Source: Psettodes erumei
Lineage: Eukaryota > Chordata > Actinopteri > Pleuronectiformes > Psettodidae
Assembly (NCBI GenBank): GCA_016785225.1
Contig: JAFBJZ010000602.1
Location: 124,001-188,000, forward strand
DNA length: 64,000 nucleotides
Reading direction: 5' to 3'
How positions within the stretch are numbered: the stretch's first letter is position 1; the number at the start of each line of letters is the position of its first letter. Both the position numbers and the translations under genes were made by a program. Below, piece after piece: positions 36,545-49,375 of this stretch. The notes beneath the pieces were generated by a model. The model did no database searches, was not told the origin of the DNA, and was given only the letters and a program-made list of their open reading frames with translations.

Positions 36545-39500
36545 CACAGAGAAAGACAGAGGGGTGGATGGGGGGGGGGAAACACGGGAGGTGGCGGATG
36601 AAAAATGTCTTGAGCCGGCTGGCTGGCTGGCTGTCAGGCGCCTGCCTCTGCACCTCTCCCACTCCCTGTCCAGTGAGGAGCAGCGTTTGGACCGGAACAG
36701 AGGCTGTTAAGAAAAGAAAGGGCTCGGGAGAAAGCAACGGGGCTTCCAGGTAATGATGTGTGAGGGCGAAACGGAGAACAGGTGTTAGAGAGAGAGAGCA
36801 GGAGGGGGCAGATAGCGCTGATGGGCGACAGGACACAGCTGTATGAGGGACGCCGCTCCTCGCCACACTCTCCACTTGATTGTCTGATGGCGGCGACGCC
36901 GTGCGAGCGCGCGCGCGCGGCCAGAGTACTGCAGATACTTCACTTCCAATTTCAATCGACACGCCACTTCTATCTCAATCTGGCTCTCTGTCTGCCCCTT
37001 TCCATCTTTCCCCAAATCTTTCAATCTTTTCACAAGAGCTCCGAGGTCGTCTCTCTTCCTTCCTCTCTCAAATATCACTCCACGCTCCCAACAGTGAGAT
37101 TCACGCACGGCACAAATCGGCATTTCTGTTTGAACTGTGTTCTCCTCGCCAACGCACCGGAGCGCTGACCTCTTTCTGTTTCTGCCCTGGCCTCGAGAAA
37201 TTTTTCCCCCGACGTAGGCCGCCATGAACAACACATTGTTCATTGGCCCGTCCCAACACGTGCGGCGTGCGTCCGCTTCCCAAGCTCCGGGGTGCACCAG
37301 ACGAGCGCTGAACGTTCGCGCCCCAACTGGGATCCAACTCGCTGCGGGCTCAATGTTTTCCTGCAGGGAGTGCTGCAGCAGCAGCACCCGCTCTGTCCAA
37401 CACGCTCGTATTTGGCCCACCTGATCTGCTAAATCCTCAACAGCGTTCACGAGCTAGCGGCTAAAGTTGCGAGAGATTGCGAAAAACATCCGATCGCCGC
37501 AGCTACTGTATTTTGACGGATAAGCATGTACTGTTTATTGCTGACAGGTCACATTTCTTTACCAGCGTATTGATATCTTGGCGGGTTTATTTCATTTCTC
37601 GCAGGCGGGCTCTCAGCTGGCCTGCGAGGGGCTACACAGCACCAGAAGCGTTTCACACATGCACAATTCTGCTCAGACCTATTGAAAATCCCATCATCTC
37701 TAAGCCTGTGCAGCAGACATCTCCAAGAAAAGGGGAAAAAAAAAACCCCGAGCATTTCTTTTTTTTTTTGTCATGCAGCAGCGTGCGTACTGAACGGTAA
37801 ACTTACGCAGTGTCAAAACCGTATTGGCGCTACGATATTGTGCGCTGGATCAAATCAATCCATTTTCACAGCAGCTTTACCGGCGCAGCCCGACGAGGAC
37901 ATGCTACTGAACCGGCAGAGCCACTTCCCTGTGCCGACTTCTTTTGTTGTTGGGTTTTGTTTTTTTTTTTCTCCCCAACCACATTCTGATTGGAGGATAA
38001 CAGAGATGACAACAAAAGCCCTTCGGCTCTATGGTGCCAAAAACAAACTGCTGTCCCAGTGTGCATAGTGAAACAAAGAAAATTAGGTTGCGCAGACAAT
38101 AATTATAGATGCACTGATTACACAGTGGAAGGCTGTGGCTAGTACGTGCAATAAAAACTGGATTAACGTGCGTGAGCAAAGTGCCTAGCACAGAATTTAT
38201 TTTCTCATGCGACGCTCACATTTATATTCACTCCTTCTTATCACTGATTTATAAAAAAATATATATAAATGTATGAGAAAGAAGAGCCTGAGTTGAGCTC
38301 ATACTTGTGAATTGGGTCTGTTCAGGTGGACGATGTGTAAAGCGATCTGTACCTGTGCAGGCTGGTGTCATGATGGAAGAAAGCAGTCGGGTCACTCACT
38401 GGTGGAGGGGTCACTTCCTGGACACAGCTTCCCAACACCCGCCGGAGGTCAGGCTCCTTCACCATCCCTCCGGGTAACCGAGGCCAAGACGAGATGGGAA
38501 AACAAAACAGCGAACAGCGGTGAAAATGGGATAAAAGCGATAAAATACACGCAGCCTAAAAAGAGATTAGGAGATTGCAATTGTGAACATAATGATGCAC
38601 GCGTGTGCTACTGGCAGATCATATCACAAATGTCTGTCTTGTTTATCGGCTTTCAAGGTTTGCATGACAAAAAAAAAAAAATGCAATGCAGCGTAATTAT
38701 AATTCCTCAGTAGCTTTTCAATGAACATCTGTTCCATTTTAGCAGAGGGTGGCAAGGGGTGTGCATCTTCCACTTGAAGTGACAAATAAATCAGGGCATG
38801 GTAACAATGTGCGAGACAAAAAAGCAGCGACGAACGGAGAGAGGAAGAAGTCAAAGGTGCAGCAACGTTGACACAAATGCTTGTTATGATCCGATCACAC
38901 CACTGATAACCAGCTTGTTTGGTCGCTACCAGGGTTTGAATGACAAAAAAAATAATGTGCTGTAATTTAACAGCAGCTATCTGAGGGACATCTGCTCCGC
39001 TTTGTCTGCGAGTTGCACTGATTGGGGATCATTAGTCACAAAACCATGAGTTCATGGTACAAAAAAAAAAAAAGTTTCAATCGAACGGAGGGCAGCAAGA
39101 TAGAAAAAAACATATTAAGGCTTCATTCGTTTTCTCTGTCTGCGACTAAATTTCAGAGGATAAAAAGAGATTCTGGGAACAGATGCTTAACTTTATCTGC
39201 AGATGTTCATGTGAGATGTTTGAAGTTTTTTTTTAAAAATAAGGATCCGCAGTTGTTGCAGGATTGCAAGCCAGGACATCACATGATGGAAGTACGACCG
39301 ATGGGCAAGTTTCATTTCTCAGCCTTTAATATGCGAGTTTCAAAAAGTTTTCAGTCCTCAGTGTATAATTTCACAGGCCACTTCTGCTTCCAGATAACAA
39401 ATGAAATCCGAGGAAATGGTTTGAGGGAGGGAGGAAGCCAATCTCTATCAAAGCTCGTCTTGATGCTGCAGTTACCTCTGCTTTTAACAAGTAGCTGGAG

Positions 39501-40155
39501 CGTGTTTCAGACGCTCCCAGAAGTGAGAACGAGAATCCGGAGCAAAATGACTGGTGTGATGCAGTGCCTTTAAAGCGCTGTGTGTATGTGCAGGTGCAGG
39601 TCTGCGCAGGTGCGCGCGTGAACGCGTGCATGTGCATGTGGGTGGGAGCGGGGATCGGGAATAGAAGGCATCTTAGCGGAGACAGAGGCAGGAGAGAGGA
39701 AAAGGGAGAGACAGATAATGAGAACCAGGGGGAGGTGATGCTGGCATGGGGGGGGGGTAGAGACCAGAAATAGACATGCAAAGAGCAAGGTGTTGAGTCA
39801 GAAAATGAAAGGAGAGATGGCAGGCATGGAAGGAGGTGGGAGAGAGAGAGAGAGAGAGAGAGAGAAAGTAAAGGATGAGTGAATATGCATAAGAAAGATG
39901 GATAGACGGAGAGAAGGAAGGGAGGAGAAAATATGAAATGCAATGTAGGAAAAAAAAGAAATGTTGAGTGGGAAATAAAGCAGGAGAGAGAGAGAGAGAG
40001 AGAGAGAATACAGGACAAGAGATACTAAGAGCAAGATGCAGAGAGCAAGAAAGTCAGAGAGAAGAGACACAAATAGACATGTGGGGTTGAGTCACACTGG
40101 GAACCCAGAACAAGCTGAAAGCATACAGAATTACAGCAGGAACCACAGGGAGCAT

Positions 40156-40193
<38 letters not shown>

Positions 40194-42198
40194 GACACAC
40201 AATCCCTATGCATATGTGAAGCAGCGGTGCACTTCGCAAGTGCGGAATGAGAAAGCAAGGGCAAGGATGTACGCACAAAAGGCTCAATAACGATAGGAGG
40301 ATACGAAGGGACGAAGGCGGAGGTGTGGGGGGGGTCAAGTCAGTGAAAAACACACGGTGTCGTGTGCTGGACGTACACAAACACACGTGCACGCACCCTT
40401 TCAAAAAAAAAAAGGAGGTTAGTCTTCCCATTCTTATCTGTCTCCTCCCCCACACCTAACCCCATTCCCTATTTATAACAGCATCTGGGGTTGGTACAAG
40501 AGTGACAGAGAGAGTGAAAATAAAGAGAGGAAGTAAAGGAGGAGCTGACGATGGCCATGGAAGGATGTGTGTGTGTGTGTGTGTGCGTGCGCTTATGCCT
40601 TAGAGGGGCATCAGCCAGATCCAGCAGCCAGCTGGGCCGACATCAAACGGCATGGTGCAGTCTGACACACCGTCACAAACTTATTGTCGTGAGAGAGACA
40701 TCGGCACACTGGCTGCTCTGTCCACAGGAGGTGTGTGTGTGTGTGTGTGTGTGAGAGACTGTGAGTGACAACTGCCAGTTAGCGCGGCAACGCTGTGTGC
40801 TGCTGCAAGACAATGAGCGCACGAGGGGAAAGACGTTTGCATACTAAATGAGGCCGCCGCACCAGCATATACGTATATTTACGCCCTCGACGCTTTTGTA
40901 CGTGCGTGCAAGCGAAGCACCGGTGAAGCGTGTCTGCGCGCGCGGCATCTCCGGGGTTCATTTAAGACGCTGCAAGGCGCCGGCGTCCTCCAGTCGAGCG
41001 CATCTGCGTGTGACGTGATTGTCTCCGGGCCCGCGGAGACACAACGTCGCGGATAAAGCTGGATCAACATATGTGACGATCATACCGGCGGAGACAGGCG
41101 CAGGGCGGAGGGGGAAAGGAAAACAAAAGCGGCGAGGAGGAGAGGAGAGTGAGAGTGGAGGCAGGTGTACAGTGCAGTCAGACGCTTCGGGATTAGCGGC
41201 ATTGTGTGTCGGATGCGAAACGAAACAATCACTATGAGATTATGAAGAGGACGGAGATCCGAGACACGTAAGCAACGCCGAACGGCGAGAGCGCTATAAG
41301 AGAATGTGTCACTGTCTTAAGGCTCTGACTGCACTGTAAAGTCTGTCTCCTTGGTTTTTCAAACTTTCTAGTAAGATTAAGAGAAGAAGCCTCCGCTGCC
41401 TCTGCAGTTCCAGACCGAAAAAGAAAACAGAATGAAAGGCAGCGCGCTTCCTTACAGAAACCAGAAGACGCAGCACGGCAAACACCCGTCTCCCCGAGAA
41501 AGAGACGCTGATGAAAGTTACACGCGGGTTTTAAGCGACGACTCTTTTTTACCGAGGGTTCGTTTGAAGGGAAAGCGTCACACGCACACACGCACTCTCG
41601 ACTTATTTCGGCGTCTGTCTCTCTCGCCTAAACTTTGGGAGGCCGCGCGTCAGCGCGATGATTCACGCCGGTGCCTTCAAGGACCGGTGTGACGGATTTA
41701 CTGGCGACGCATTCGGAGCTTGTAGGAGAATGGAGAGTGGCCTTCAGGTAACTGCGGCAGGCCTTCTCCTGAGCCAGCGTACGCGCAGGGCTCCGTGGAA
41801 GACGACCAGCTCTCTGTTTGGAAAACGTGTGGGGGGTTAATTCGAAAGAAAATGCATCAATTCTTAGTTTCAGGTGATTATACGCACATATACAAACATC
41901 ATTATGAACAGTGTATTCTATATCTGCCAATAGACCCCCCCCCCCCCGAAATCCTACACACTGGTCCTTTAATCCGCCTCACTTAGCTGTTCATTTAAAA
42001 CATTCACAAATACACACACACACACACAAAGGGCTGGTTGGAAGCAAAGGCGCTCTCAAAACTGATGTGGGGGGGGCACTGCAGATGATGAGACACACTC
42101 AATTAAACAGGATAGGATTCTACTGTGCCCGAGGGAGCTATGCTAAAACACTGGGAAGAGAAAAGAGAGAGAGAGAGAGGAGCTGTAATATCTGTACG

Positions 42199-42229
<31 letters not shown>

Positions 42230-45060
42230 AGATGAACGTCGATGACGGCTACGTCTGACACGTGTGTGCTGGATGAGCTAAAGCCCCCCCCCCCGGAGAC
42301 GGAGGACGCGATCATATGTTGACGACGTATCCTGATAGGTGTGATAAATGCTCCGACACGTCTGTGTCAACGCAAAGGGTGATAATGTGTAATTTCTTGA
42401 AAGGGCCCCTCGGGGACGGATGTTGTGATATTCATAGTAAATGAGAAATGGACGGACGGGGTGAGAGAGAGAGGGAGGGAGGGAGGGAGGGGCTCGTGGG
42501 GGAATTGGGAATACGGGCACATAAAAACAAACAGAGACGATTAGTCAAACAGACAGACGCCCGACTCGGAGCTAATGACAGAAAGTTGTAATCTGCAGCC
42601 AATCTGCATTGCAGAGGAGCATCGCCAGCACGCTTTCACACAGCGACGGCTTCATATTTGTGCCCAGGAAATAAAGTGCGTCTGAGTTTGGCTGCAGTTT
42701 CGCTGGAAGATGCCTTTTTTTTAATGAAAATAAGCAGGTCTGACAGAAAGCTGTTACCATGCCCACCAAACCACGAGTTTCCATTAAACGTCAAGTCAAT
42801 ATCGCTGCCGCTGGAAATTTCTTTGAACCAAAATTCATCTGCGGTTGGCTCCGGGTGCAACAAACACATACTGTGGAGTGCAATGGGGCTTAAAGGGACA
42901 TTAGGTTAATTGGAGCAAGGCAGCCAAGGCAGGCGAAGGACTGGTTCAAAACAAAAAGCAAAAACACGGCAACTAAAGATTCCCAGTATTTTGTTTGTGA
43001 AGCAAACCAGAACTAAAAGGCGGCGAATGCTGAACTTCCATTCGATCTGCAGCGAGACCGCTAAGCGAGCTCACCCAGGTGCCTGCGATGCGGGACTTGT
43101 GAGACGGCAGCGGGAATCTCGAAAAACTTGATCCGACGACCTCGAGCGTCCCCGAGCTGAACTTCCCTGCCCTCCGCTGCTCCGACTCTTTCTCCCTCTC
43201 TTCAGTTGGCATTCTGTTCAGGAAGATGATTCATTCAGCTCAGCTGAGCTGATGGAAATGTTTGGCATGTTATGCTTTGTGACATTTCGGAAACTTTCTT
43301 AAAAGCCACCTGACAACTGACAGCTAGCACAGAGGCAGCCAAGTGTGGGGGGGGGTGACGTGAAACGGCGCGAGCGGCCCACAGCAGGTAAATAGATCAG
43401 CTTTTTCATACGCGTTTGCCAAAAGGATCCCAGGTGGCACGCTTCTCCTCCAGCCCTGGGAGCCAGTCTGTTTAAAATCTATTACAGTTTGTGTCCTGCC
43501 GAGACCCACCAGCAATAGGCCGACAGCCTATTTCTGGTTCCGGGCTGAGTGGAGGAAAGAGGTCAGCTCCCAGGGAAGCTGACAAGATAGGTCACACGTT
43601 GTCGTTTCCAAAGACCTCGTTGTTTACCCCCGGGCGGAAACGTTGGCTTTTTTTTTTGGGTGATTGTGATAATTCCATGGCCGCCGCGCTGCACTTCCTA
43701 ATGGTGGCGCAAATAGTTTTTGTACTTTATCCTGAAATTGGCAGAAAGGAGGTGAGCGAACTCTCGTCTTGACTCACTGGCTGTTAAAATAGATATTTCA
43801 AAACACGCTTGATCTTTCTCTAAGAGAAAGAAAAAAAAAGACCATGAGAGGGTAGAACACCATTCAATGAAGTGTAATCCTTTTTTTTTTTTTTTTTGGC
43901 GACCTATGACGTTATATGTACTTGAGGCCGACATTACTGGCTGAAAAGCAAAGAGGAAACGTAGATACGGATGCTGACTGACGTGCAGCAACAACCGTGG
44001 AGAAAGAATGGCAGCTGCCTTACAGTGAGCCAGGCGGCAGGAGGGAGGTTCAGCCACTCCCCGAGTCATCACACGGAGGGGGGGTGGGGGGGCGTCTCCA
44101 GTAGCTCGGCCCGATCAAGGTGGAAATGAGTGAACCAGTGGAGCCTGTCAGAGCAGATGGCTGAGAATCCATTAGCTAATAGCCGAGGAGCCTCCCAGCC
44201 AAACTAATGACGCCCTCATTACTACGCTGCACGCGCTCCCGCCCAGCCAATGGACTCCGGCTGGGCCTTTGTCTGAGCTGGGATGAGAACGCACGCACTC
44301 GCGCGCACACACACATGTGCGCCAGTGCACCTGGACGCATCTGCAAGAATGTGTGCGTGCGCGCAAACGGCAACGCCAGTATCGGGTGCGCGCGTCTAAA
44401 TTCGACGAGGGAGGCGGGGGAGACGAAAACGCGTGGATGGAGAGAGCGTCCCATCCATCTACCCGTCCGTCTGCACACACGACTGCCGCCTCAAAATGTG
44501 CCATCTGCTTTTCACGCCACGCAGAGACGGAGGAACAAAGCAGAGATGAAAAACGCGATATCACAGCTGCATGAATATTTTAGCCGGCGTGCGCCCCGCA
44601 TGTGGCGACGCGCGGCGACGCGTCCGTCTCGCCCCTTACAACGTGTGTTTATAAACACACCCGGGCACATGCTCATGGGCACGCAGACGTGACGCAACCC
44701 CCCACCACCGCAGACTGGAGAAACAACTATGTAGACAGACGGAGAGAAAAACAAAAGTTTGACAGCACATGCAGAGACGGTGGAGGTGTCTAAATATTGT
44801 CTAACTCTACTGAGCTTTCCTTTTTCTGCAACAGTAAGAGGTGTTTATGTATATTTTAGTGCTATGATGAATATTAAGGGGAGCTGACAGCTCTCAGGAC
44901 AACCTTTGGGGGCGCATGAACTGCAGCTGAACTGCGTTTCAGTCGGCATCCGCCGACTCGGAGGAGGATTCGCCTCCTTAGCATTTTGCAGACAGAGGAA
45001 AGAACACAAGGAAACGCCAGCTCTCTGCGGGAACGCTGATTTCGGCTGCTGACCTCGATG
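36545..45060. other. Interval without recognised genes, GC-rich with repeats
   Basis: I found no supportable gene. It includes polypurine sequence with (AG)n runs (39640-40060), (CA)n (40158-40189), (TG)n (40565-40585, 40733-40752 and 42199-42227) and CpG-rich patches around 40900-41150 and 44280-44640. Open frames here are compositional. Confidence 0.45.
39841..40007. repeat. Two (AG)n runs within a polypurine block
   Basis: Pure AG runs at about 39841-39865 and 39985-40007 are embedded in a longer purine-rich tract. Confidence 0.85.
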
Positions 45061-45067
45061 GACTCAC

Positions 45068-45154
45068 CTCGCCGTAATCTGCACCGGGTGTTTCCGCGGC
45101 GGGGAGTAAGTGCTTGGCGATCCCACCGAACAGCGGCTTCGAGTGGGTTCGCGT
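45068..45154 (-). pseudogene. dnah2: dnah2-like relic exon: AAA1-AAA2 connector
   Basis: An 87-nt segment has a strong CTGCCCCCAG acceptor and a GGCGAG/GTGAGT donor, with 29 open codons. It reads HSKPLFGGIAKHLLP, then AAETPGADYGE. DNAH2-type proteins have xDxPLFxxIxxDLFPxxExPxxDYGxL between AAA1 and AAA2, and the spacing is identical. The matching frame starts in phase 0, whereas the preceding relic exon (49521-49376) ends with two extra bases. The two cannot join in frame, which suggests a small indel near the start of this exon. Confidence 0.68.
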
Positions 45155-45159
45155 CTGGG

Positions 45160-48100
45160 GGCAGAGGGGGGGGCGAGGGCAGAGTTATTATTTAACACAA
45201 TTTCGCCGGCCGACGTTTGATCGGGGCCCGGTTCGTTGGGCAGGCCAGGAGGGCGGTTAGCGCAGCTCCTGCAAGCCGTAAGGTGCCGCTCCACTGATAT
45301 TTGCATTTGGAAGCGGAGACAGACAGGGCGCAAGAGGAGAGATGACAGCACAGCTTGGGTTCGCGTTCCAGCCGAAGCAGTCACGCCGACTGTCTGCTGC
45401 TCCCACGCAAGTTTGTCCTGGCCCGCTCGGCCCCCACAGAGAGAAAGTTGACAGCAGCTTACATGACTGATGGTACCTCGCACCAAGAGGTAAGACACTT
45501 CGACGTCTTTTTAAACAAGGACAACGCGTCGGGTGAAAAAAACGTGACGACCAGGTTTCGGAGGCGGCGACCGGCTTACCCCCTCCCCCGGAAAAAAAAC
45601 CCGAGGAATGGGTTTTGTGATCAGGTACAAAATGAGGAGATCTTTTCAAGTTTACCGTTTCAAGTCTCATCCCCCCTCTTTGTTACATTTTTGATCACAG
45701 ACGGCCCCTGCGGGGTGTTGCGCACACACTTTGCCAGTGTTCAGCCTTCATCATCAGACGGCGTCTCATCAACTTGAGGGCGTGCGTGCGTGTGCACGGG
45801 GGGGTGGGGGGTGGGGGGTGGGGTGCTTTTACTAATGGAGCCTGGAGGACAGACTGAAGCACAGAGACGGGACCGTGGTCCTGTTGCAAAGAGTCCCACC
45901 TGGCAGGAGATGAGAACATAGTCATGTAAGAGGCGCTGAGGGACGCATTGGACCTTTGCTTGGACTGCGGGATGGAGGCATGTAATCTGAATGACACGGC
46001 GACCTGGACGACCCGTAGTCGACTGGTCTGGACTGCTGTCCGACAAGTTCTTGCGCATTTGTGTGTACGCAGGGCACCACCGGCTAATTGGCGCGGTACG
46101 AAAACATACCGTCCCCGGCGTTTCAGCCGACGCGAGAGGCCTTCCCAGCGACGCGGGATAGATTTCGCGGCCGAGGGAGCACGAAGTCGCGGGGCTGCGC
46201 TCCGAGACATCTGGTCCGGGAAAGCTGTGTCCTCAGCGGCGGGTCGGGCACGCTCCCAGGTTCCCCAGATCCGCCGGCGATTTGAACGCGCGGTTTGCGA
46301 CCTCAGTGCTGCTTCTCGGCTGGCTCTGGCCAAAAAAAAAAAAAAAAAAAATTTAACAACCTTTAAACAGCGAACATCTTTTCCACTTGTATTTTTGCAA
46401 ATTCGATACAAATTGAGTTAAAAGCGCGCGTGTTCTGTCTCCGGGAAACAGCTGTATGAACTCTGCAAGAACAATACGCATACTTTTTCCAAACGACATT
46501 AATGCGAGAGTGCTCGCACTAAATTATTAGCTCCAACTCTGAAAACAATAATAACGTTAAGAGAGAGAGAAGAGGAATGCGGCGAGGGTCCTATTACGCA
46601 GGAGTTTTATTGTGCTTTTAGACTGACGTTCAGGGGCCAAACCTGTCAAGACTCCGTTGCTTTATACCTTCATTTGTTCATACAGGGAATCACTGTATTA
46701 TTATTATTACTAAAACAAGATTCATCCTGAAAGTATTACGATCCAACTGCATTTAAGACTTGGAAGTTAATGACACTAGAATGTAAAAATGCTGAAATAT
46801 GAGCTAAATGTTTTGCAAAGAGACGATTATTAATAATTGAGTATTAGCAACGCCCGAGAATCCCTGCACTCACTCCCTTTGCTGATTGTGCGAAAGCATT
46901 TGACGAAGCGCGCTCGGACTTTATTCATAAACGTTTTGAATATTTCAACTTTGGAGCTTCTTTAATTAGATGGAGGAAAGCAATAACAGCAGTGGCAGCA
47001 TTAAAAAAAAGAAAGAAAAAAAAAAAAGCAGGAGCTGGAGCTTGCCAGCGCATCCACTGTTCCAAAGAGAGATCCATCCACACCTTCGCTTTACGGCTCT
47101 TCAATTTACCATATTAAAGAGAAAGTCATTTCAAATCTTATCGGGTTTTTTTGGAAGAGGTCATAGTCAGCTGGTTTCAGTATCAATATCATCCGCCGGT
47201 ATCCACTCATGAATTCCAAATCCAAGTGTTGTGGTACAATTGAAATATTTACTTTCGCATAAGCCTTTGCTTATTGTAGGAATATTATTTGTAAATGAGA
47301 GATTAATCCTGTTTTCCGACGGGCTTAGAGAAATGCGTGGTAAAGTTGACGTACGATCATGCCTGCTCAGCTGCTGTATACCACAGACTTACGACCGGGG
47401 GAAAAAAAAAAAAAGATCGTTATGTGCAAAACAAATGGCATGCTGTGCCCGTCAGTTCCACGAGCACGTTAATAAAAGATCGGCCGCCCCGCTCGCTGTT
47501 CAGACGCAACGGGAGGACTTGTTAGACAAACGTATCCCACGGAGGAAAGTTTTTTTTACGTGCATTTACACAAATACATCTGACGCCACTGTTGTTTCAC
47601 AACGAAAATACGGTTTCCGCCTACGAGAAAAATGCTTAACAAGCATGGCATTCATTTCTGATTTTAAAAAAAAGGATCTCAATTTAAATATGACACTTGT
47701 CATCTAACGGTGTAGCAGGAAAAATACTTGAACAGCATCGCCATTACGATGGGGAACGCTACAATGAGAAAACAACTAAAAGACGGACCGTTTGCTAATG
47801 TTTTGAAATGTCAGCGGGCTCGACAAAACTGTGTTATTAAGAGGAGAGGACAGAATAAAATTTTGGAACATGGTGGGGTGGGTAGCAGTCAAGGTGGAGG
47901 CTGTGAGCGTCACCGTCGACAGGCCGGGGACGAGTCGGCCTTCGCGTGGAACGCGGTCACGGGTGATGAGGGACGGGTCTCCAGCTACGACCAGTGCGGC
48001 GGAAGTGGCCGCGGTCTCCAAGAGCGAAAGAGGGCCCGTCGCGTCCGGAGCACGCTTGTTGTAAACTTTTGCAGGGCGGCACACTGTGAATCCGTCCCCC

Positions 48101-49370
48101 AGGGGGTCAGACTGTTCTACTGCACCCTTCTGAGGCGCCCGGGGGGGGTGGCATTCTGCGCCAATGACCTGAACTGCGGCGCGGTGGCAGCTGGGCACTC
48201 CATCACGACTACGTGTCCACTCACAGGTCTCTTGGCCGCGCTCCAAATGCAGCAGCGGCGCCGGGAGCGACGGATCACAGCACAAGGTGACCATTTCGAA
48301 AAGGGACGACGGCCAAATTTAAATCAGGTGCGGCTTTCGCTTGTTACAGGCGCCTTTTCTGAATTTCGTTTTGACCGCGCCTTGTATTGTTTTACTCCCA
48401 AATCCCAGAAATTACAAATCTTGGGGATTTGTTCACAAGCGGAGATTAGACGGGGCACGAGATCAGTCTTTTTTCATTACCTGCAGTCATGCGCATGCTG
48501 TCCTGGGCCGCCGTGGTGAAGGAGGGGCTGAGCCTGGACGTGAAACTCTCCACCTATCGGTTCATCTCTCACCTCGGGCAACGCAATTTGGGCTGTGAGC
48601 AAAAAGAATAAGATCACGGAGAGGAGCAGCTGTAATTGGTTTCCTTCGCGGGATGTCTGGGCACATCCTTCAGGCCAGAGCGCGACCGACGCAATTGCTC
48701 AAACGCAGGCAGCTGGCCGCGCTGCTCGTCGCCTTCCGCGACAAACGGGGCGAGATTCTTAGCATGATCCACGCTAAACTTCAGTTTCGAGATTAGCAGG
48801 GCGGTATACAACGTGAGGAGAGGACTTGGTTTTTGCACTTGCACTTTCAAGTTAAGAGTTCACCCGTTGTAACGCCCTCAAACCGTTGTCTCAGTCTCGC
48901 TGAGGAGGACGACAGCCTATGTTTAACAATATAAAACATGGGGAGCAACTGTCTCTGAGCCGTGATTTTTTTTTTTTAACAGATGCATAAACACATTAGC
49001 AGATTTGTCAGCCCACTGATTGGAAATAAAATGAACCCGAAAGATCGACACGGGAGGTGAATAATTTGCTGTTTTTGACCACAAGAGAGCTGCGGTTTTC
49101 CACCAGCTTCTACGAAACGCAGACATAACAACTTTTTGTTAATTAAACAGGATCAGAAAGCCTGGAGTGGAACAGAGGAGGTGGTGCTGGTGACCAACAC
49201 CTGCCCAGCCTATTAAAGGCTGGCCTCCATCAGCACGTTTTCATATCATAAACAAGTACGATGATAATATTAAATACCTGAAGGCTGCTTAATTTACTCC
49301 GCACGCTTATGGAGGCTGTGATGTGCCTGCAGCAAGAGTTCAACCCCCTGTTACATGCAGAACAGAGAGA
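45160..49370. other. CpG-rich interval with long unassigned open frames
   Basis: This interval separates the 45.1 and 49.5 kb relic exons. It holds a G-run cluster (45798-45823), a CpG-dense block (about 46085-46315), a poly(A) run and a 263-codon plus-strand frame (47728-48519). The frame has no recognisable domain and heterogeneous composition. None of these is called as a gene. Confidence 0.4.
45798..45823 (+). other. G-quadruplex-prone G-run cluster
   Basis: Four runs of 4 to 7 guanines are separated by single T residues, the tightest arrangement of a canonical intramolecular G-quadruplex motif. Confidence 0.8.
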
Positions 49371-49375
49371 CTCAC

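Noticed and set aside
35850..36962. 370-codon minus-strand open frame, the longest in the window.
   Set aside because: Proline/serine-rich low-complexity product opposite a G-rich purine tract. It contains no domain and overlaps the AAA2 relic in another frame.
37320..37450. Minus-strand frame with HSLQENIEPAASWIP resembling the start of the AAA2 connector.
   Set aside because: Only a few scattered identities over a short stretch within a longer chance frame, with no matching splice borders.
41780..41845. Minus-strand ELVVFHGALR before a GTACGC, similar to an AAA4 entry motif.
   Set aside because: AAA4 should lie near 21-26 kb, so the position conflicts with the collinear order.
45695..46411. 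238-codon minus-strand frame over a CpG-dense block.
   Set aside because: Arginine/serine-rich composition expected from GC-rich DNA, with a poly(A)-derived phenylalanine run and no family resemblance.
48510..48800. Minus-strand frames resembling dynein linker motifs (for example QRGQLPAFEQLRRSRSGLKD and AAQDSMRMTA).
   Set aside because: The linker must precede AAA1, but these lie downstream of the AAA1-end exon at 49.5 kb. The wrong order makes chance similarity more likely.
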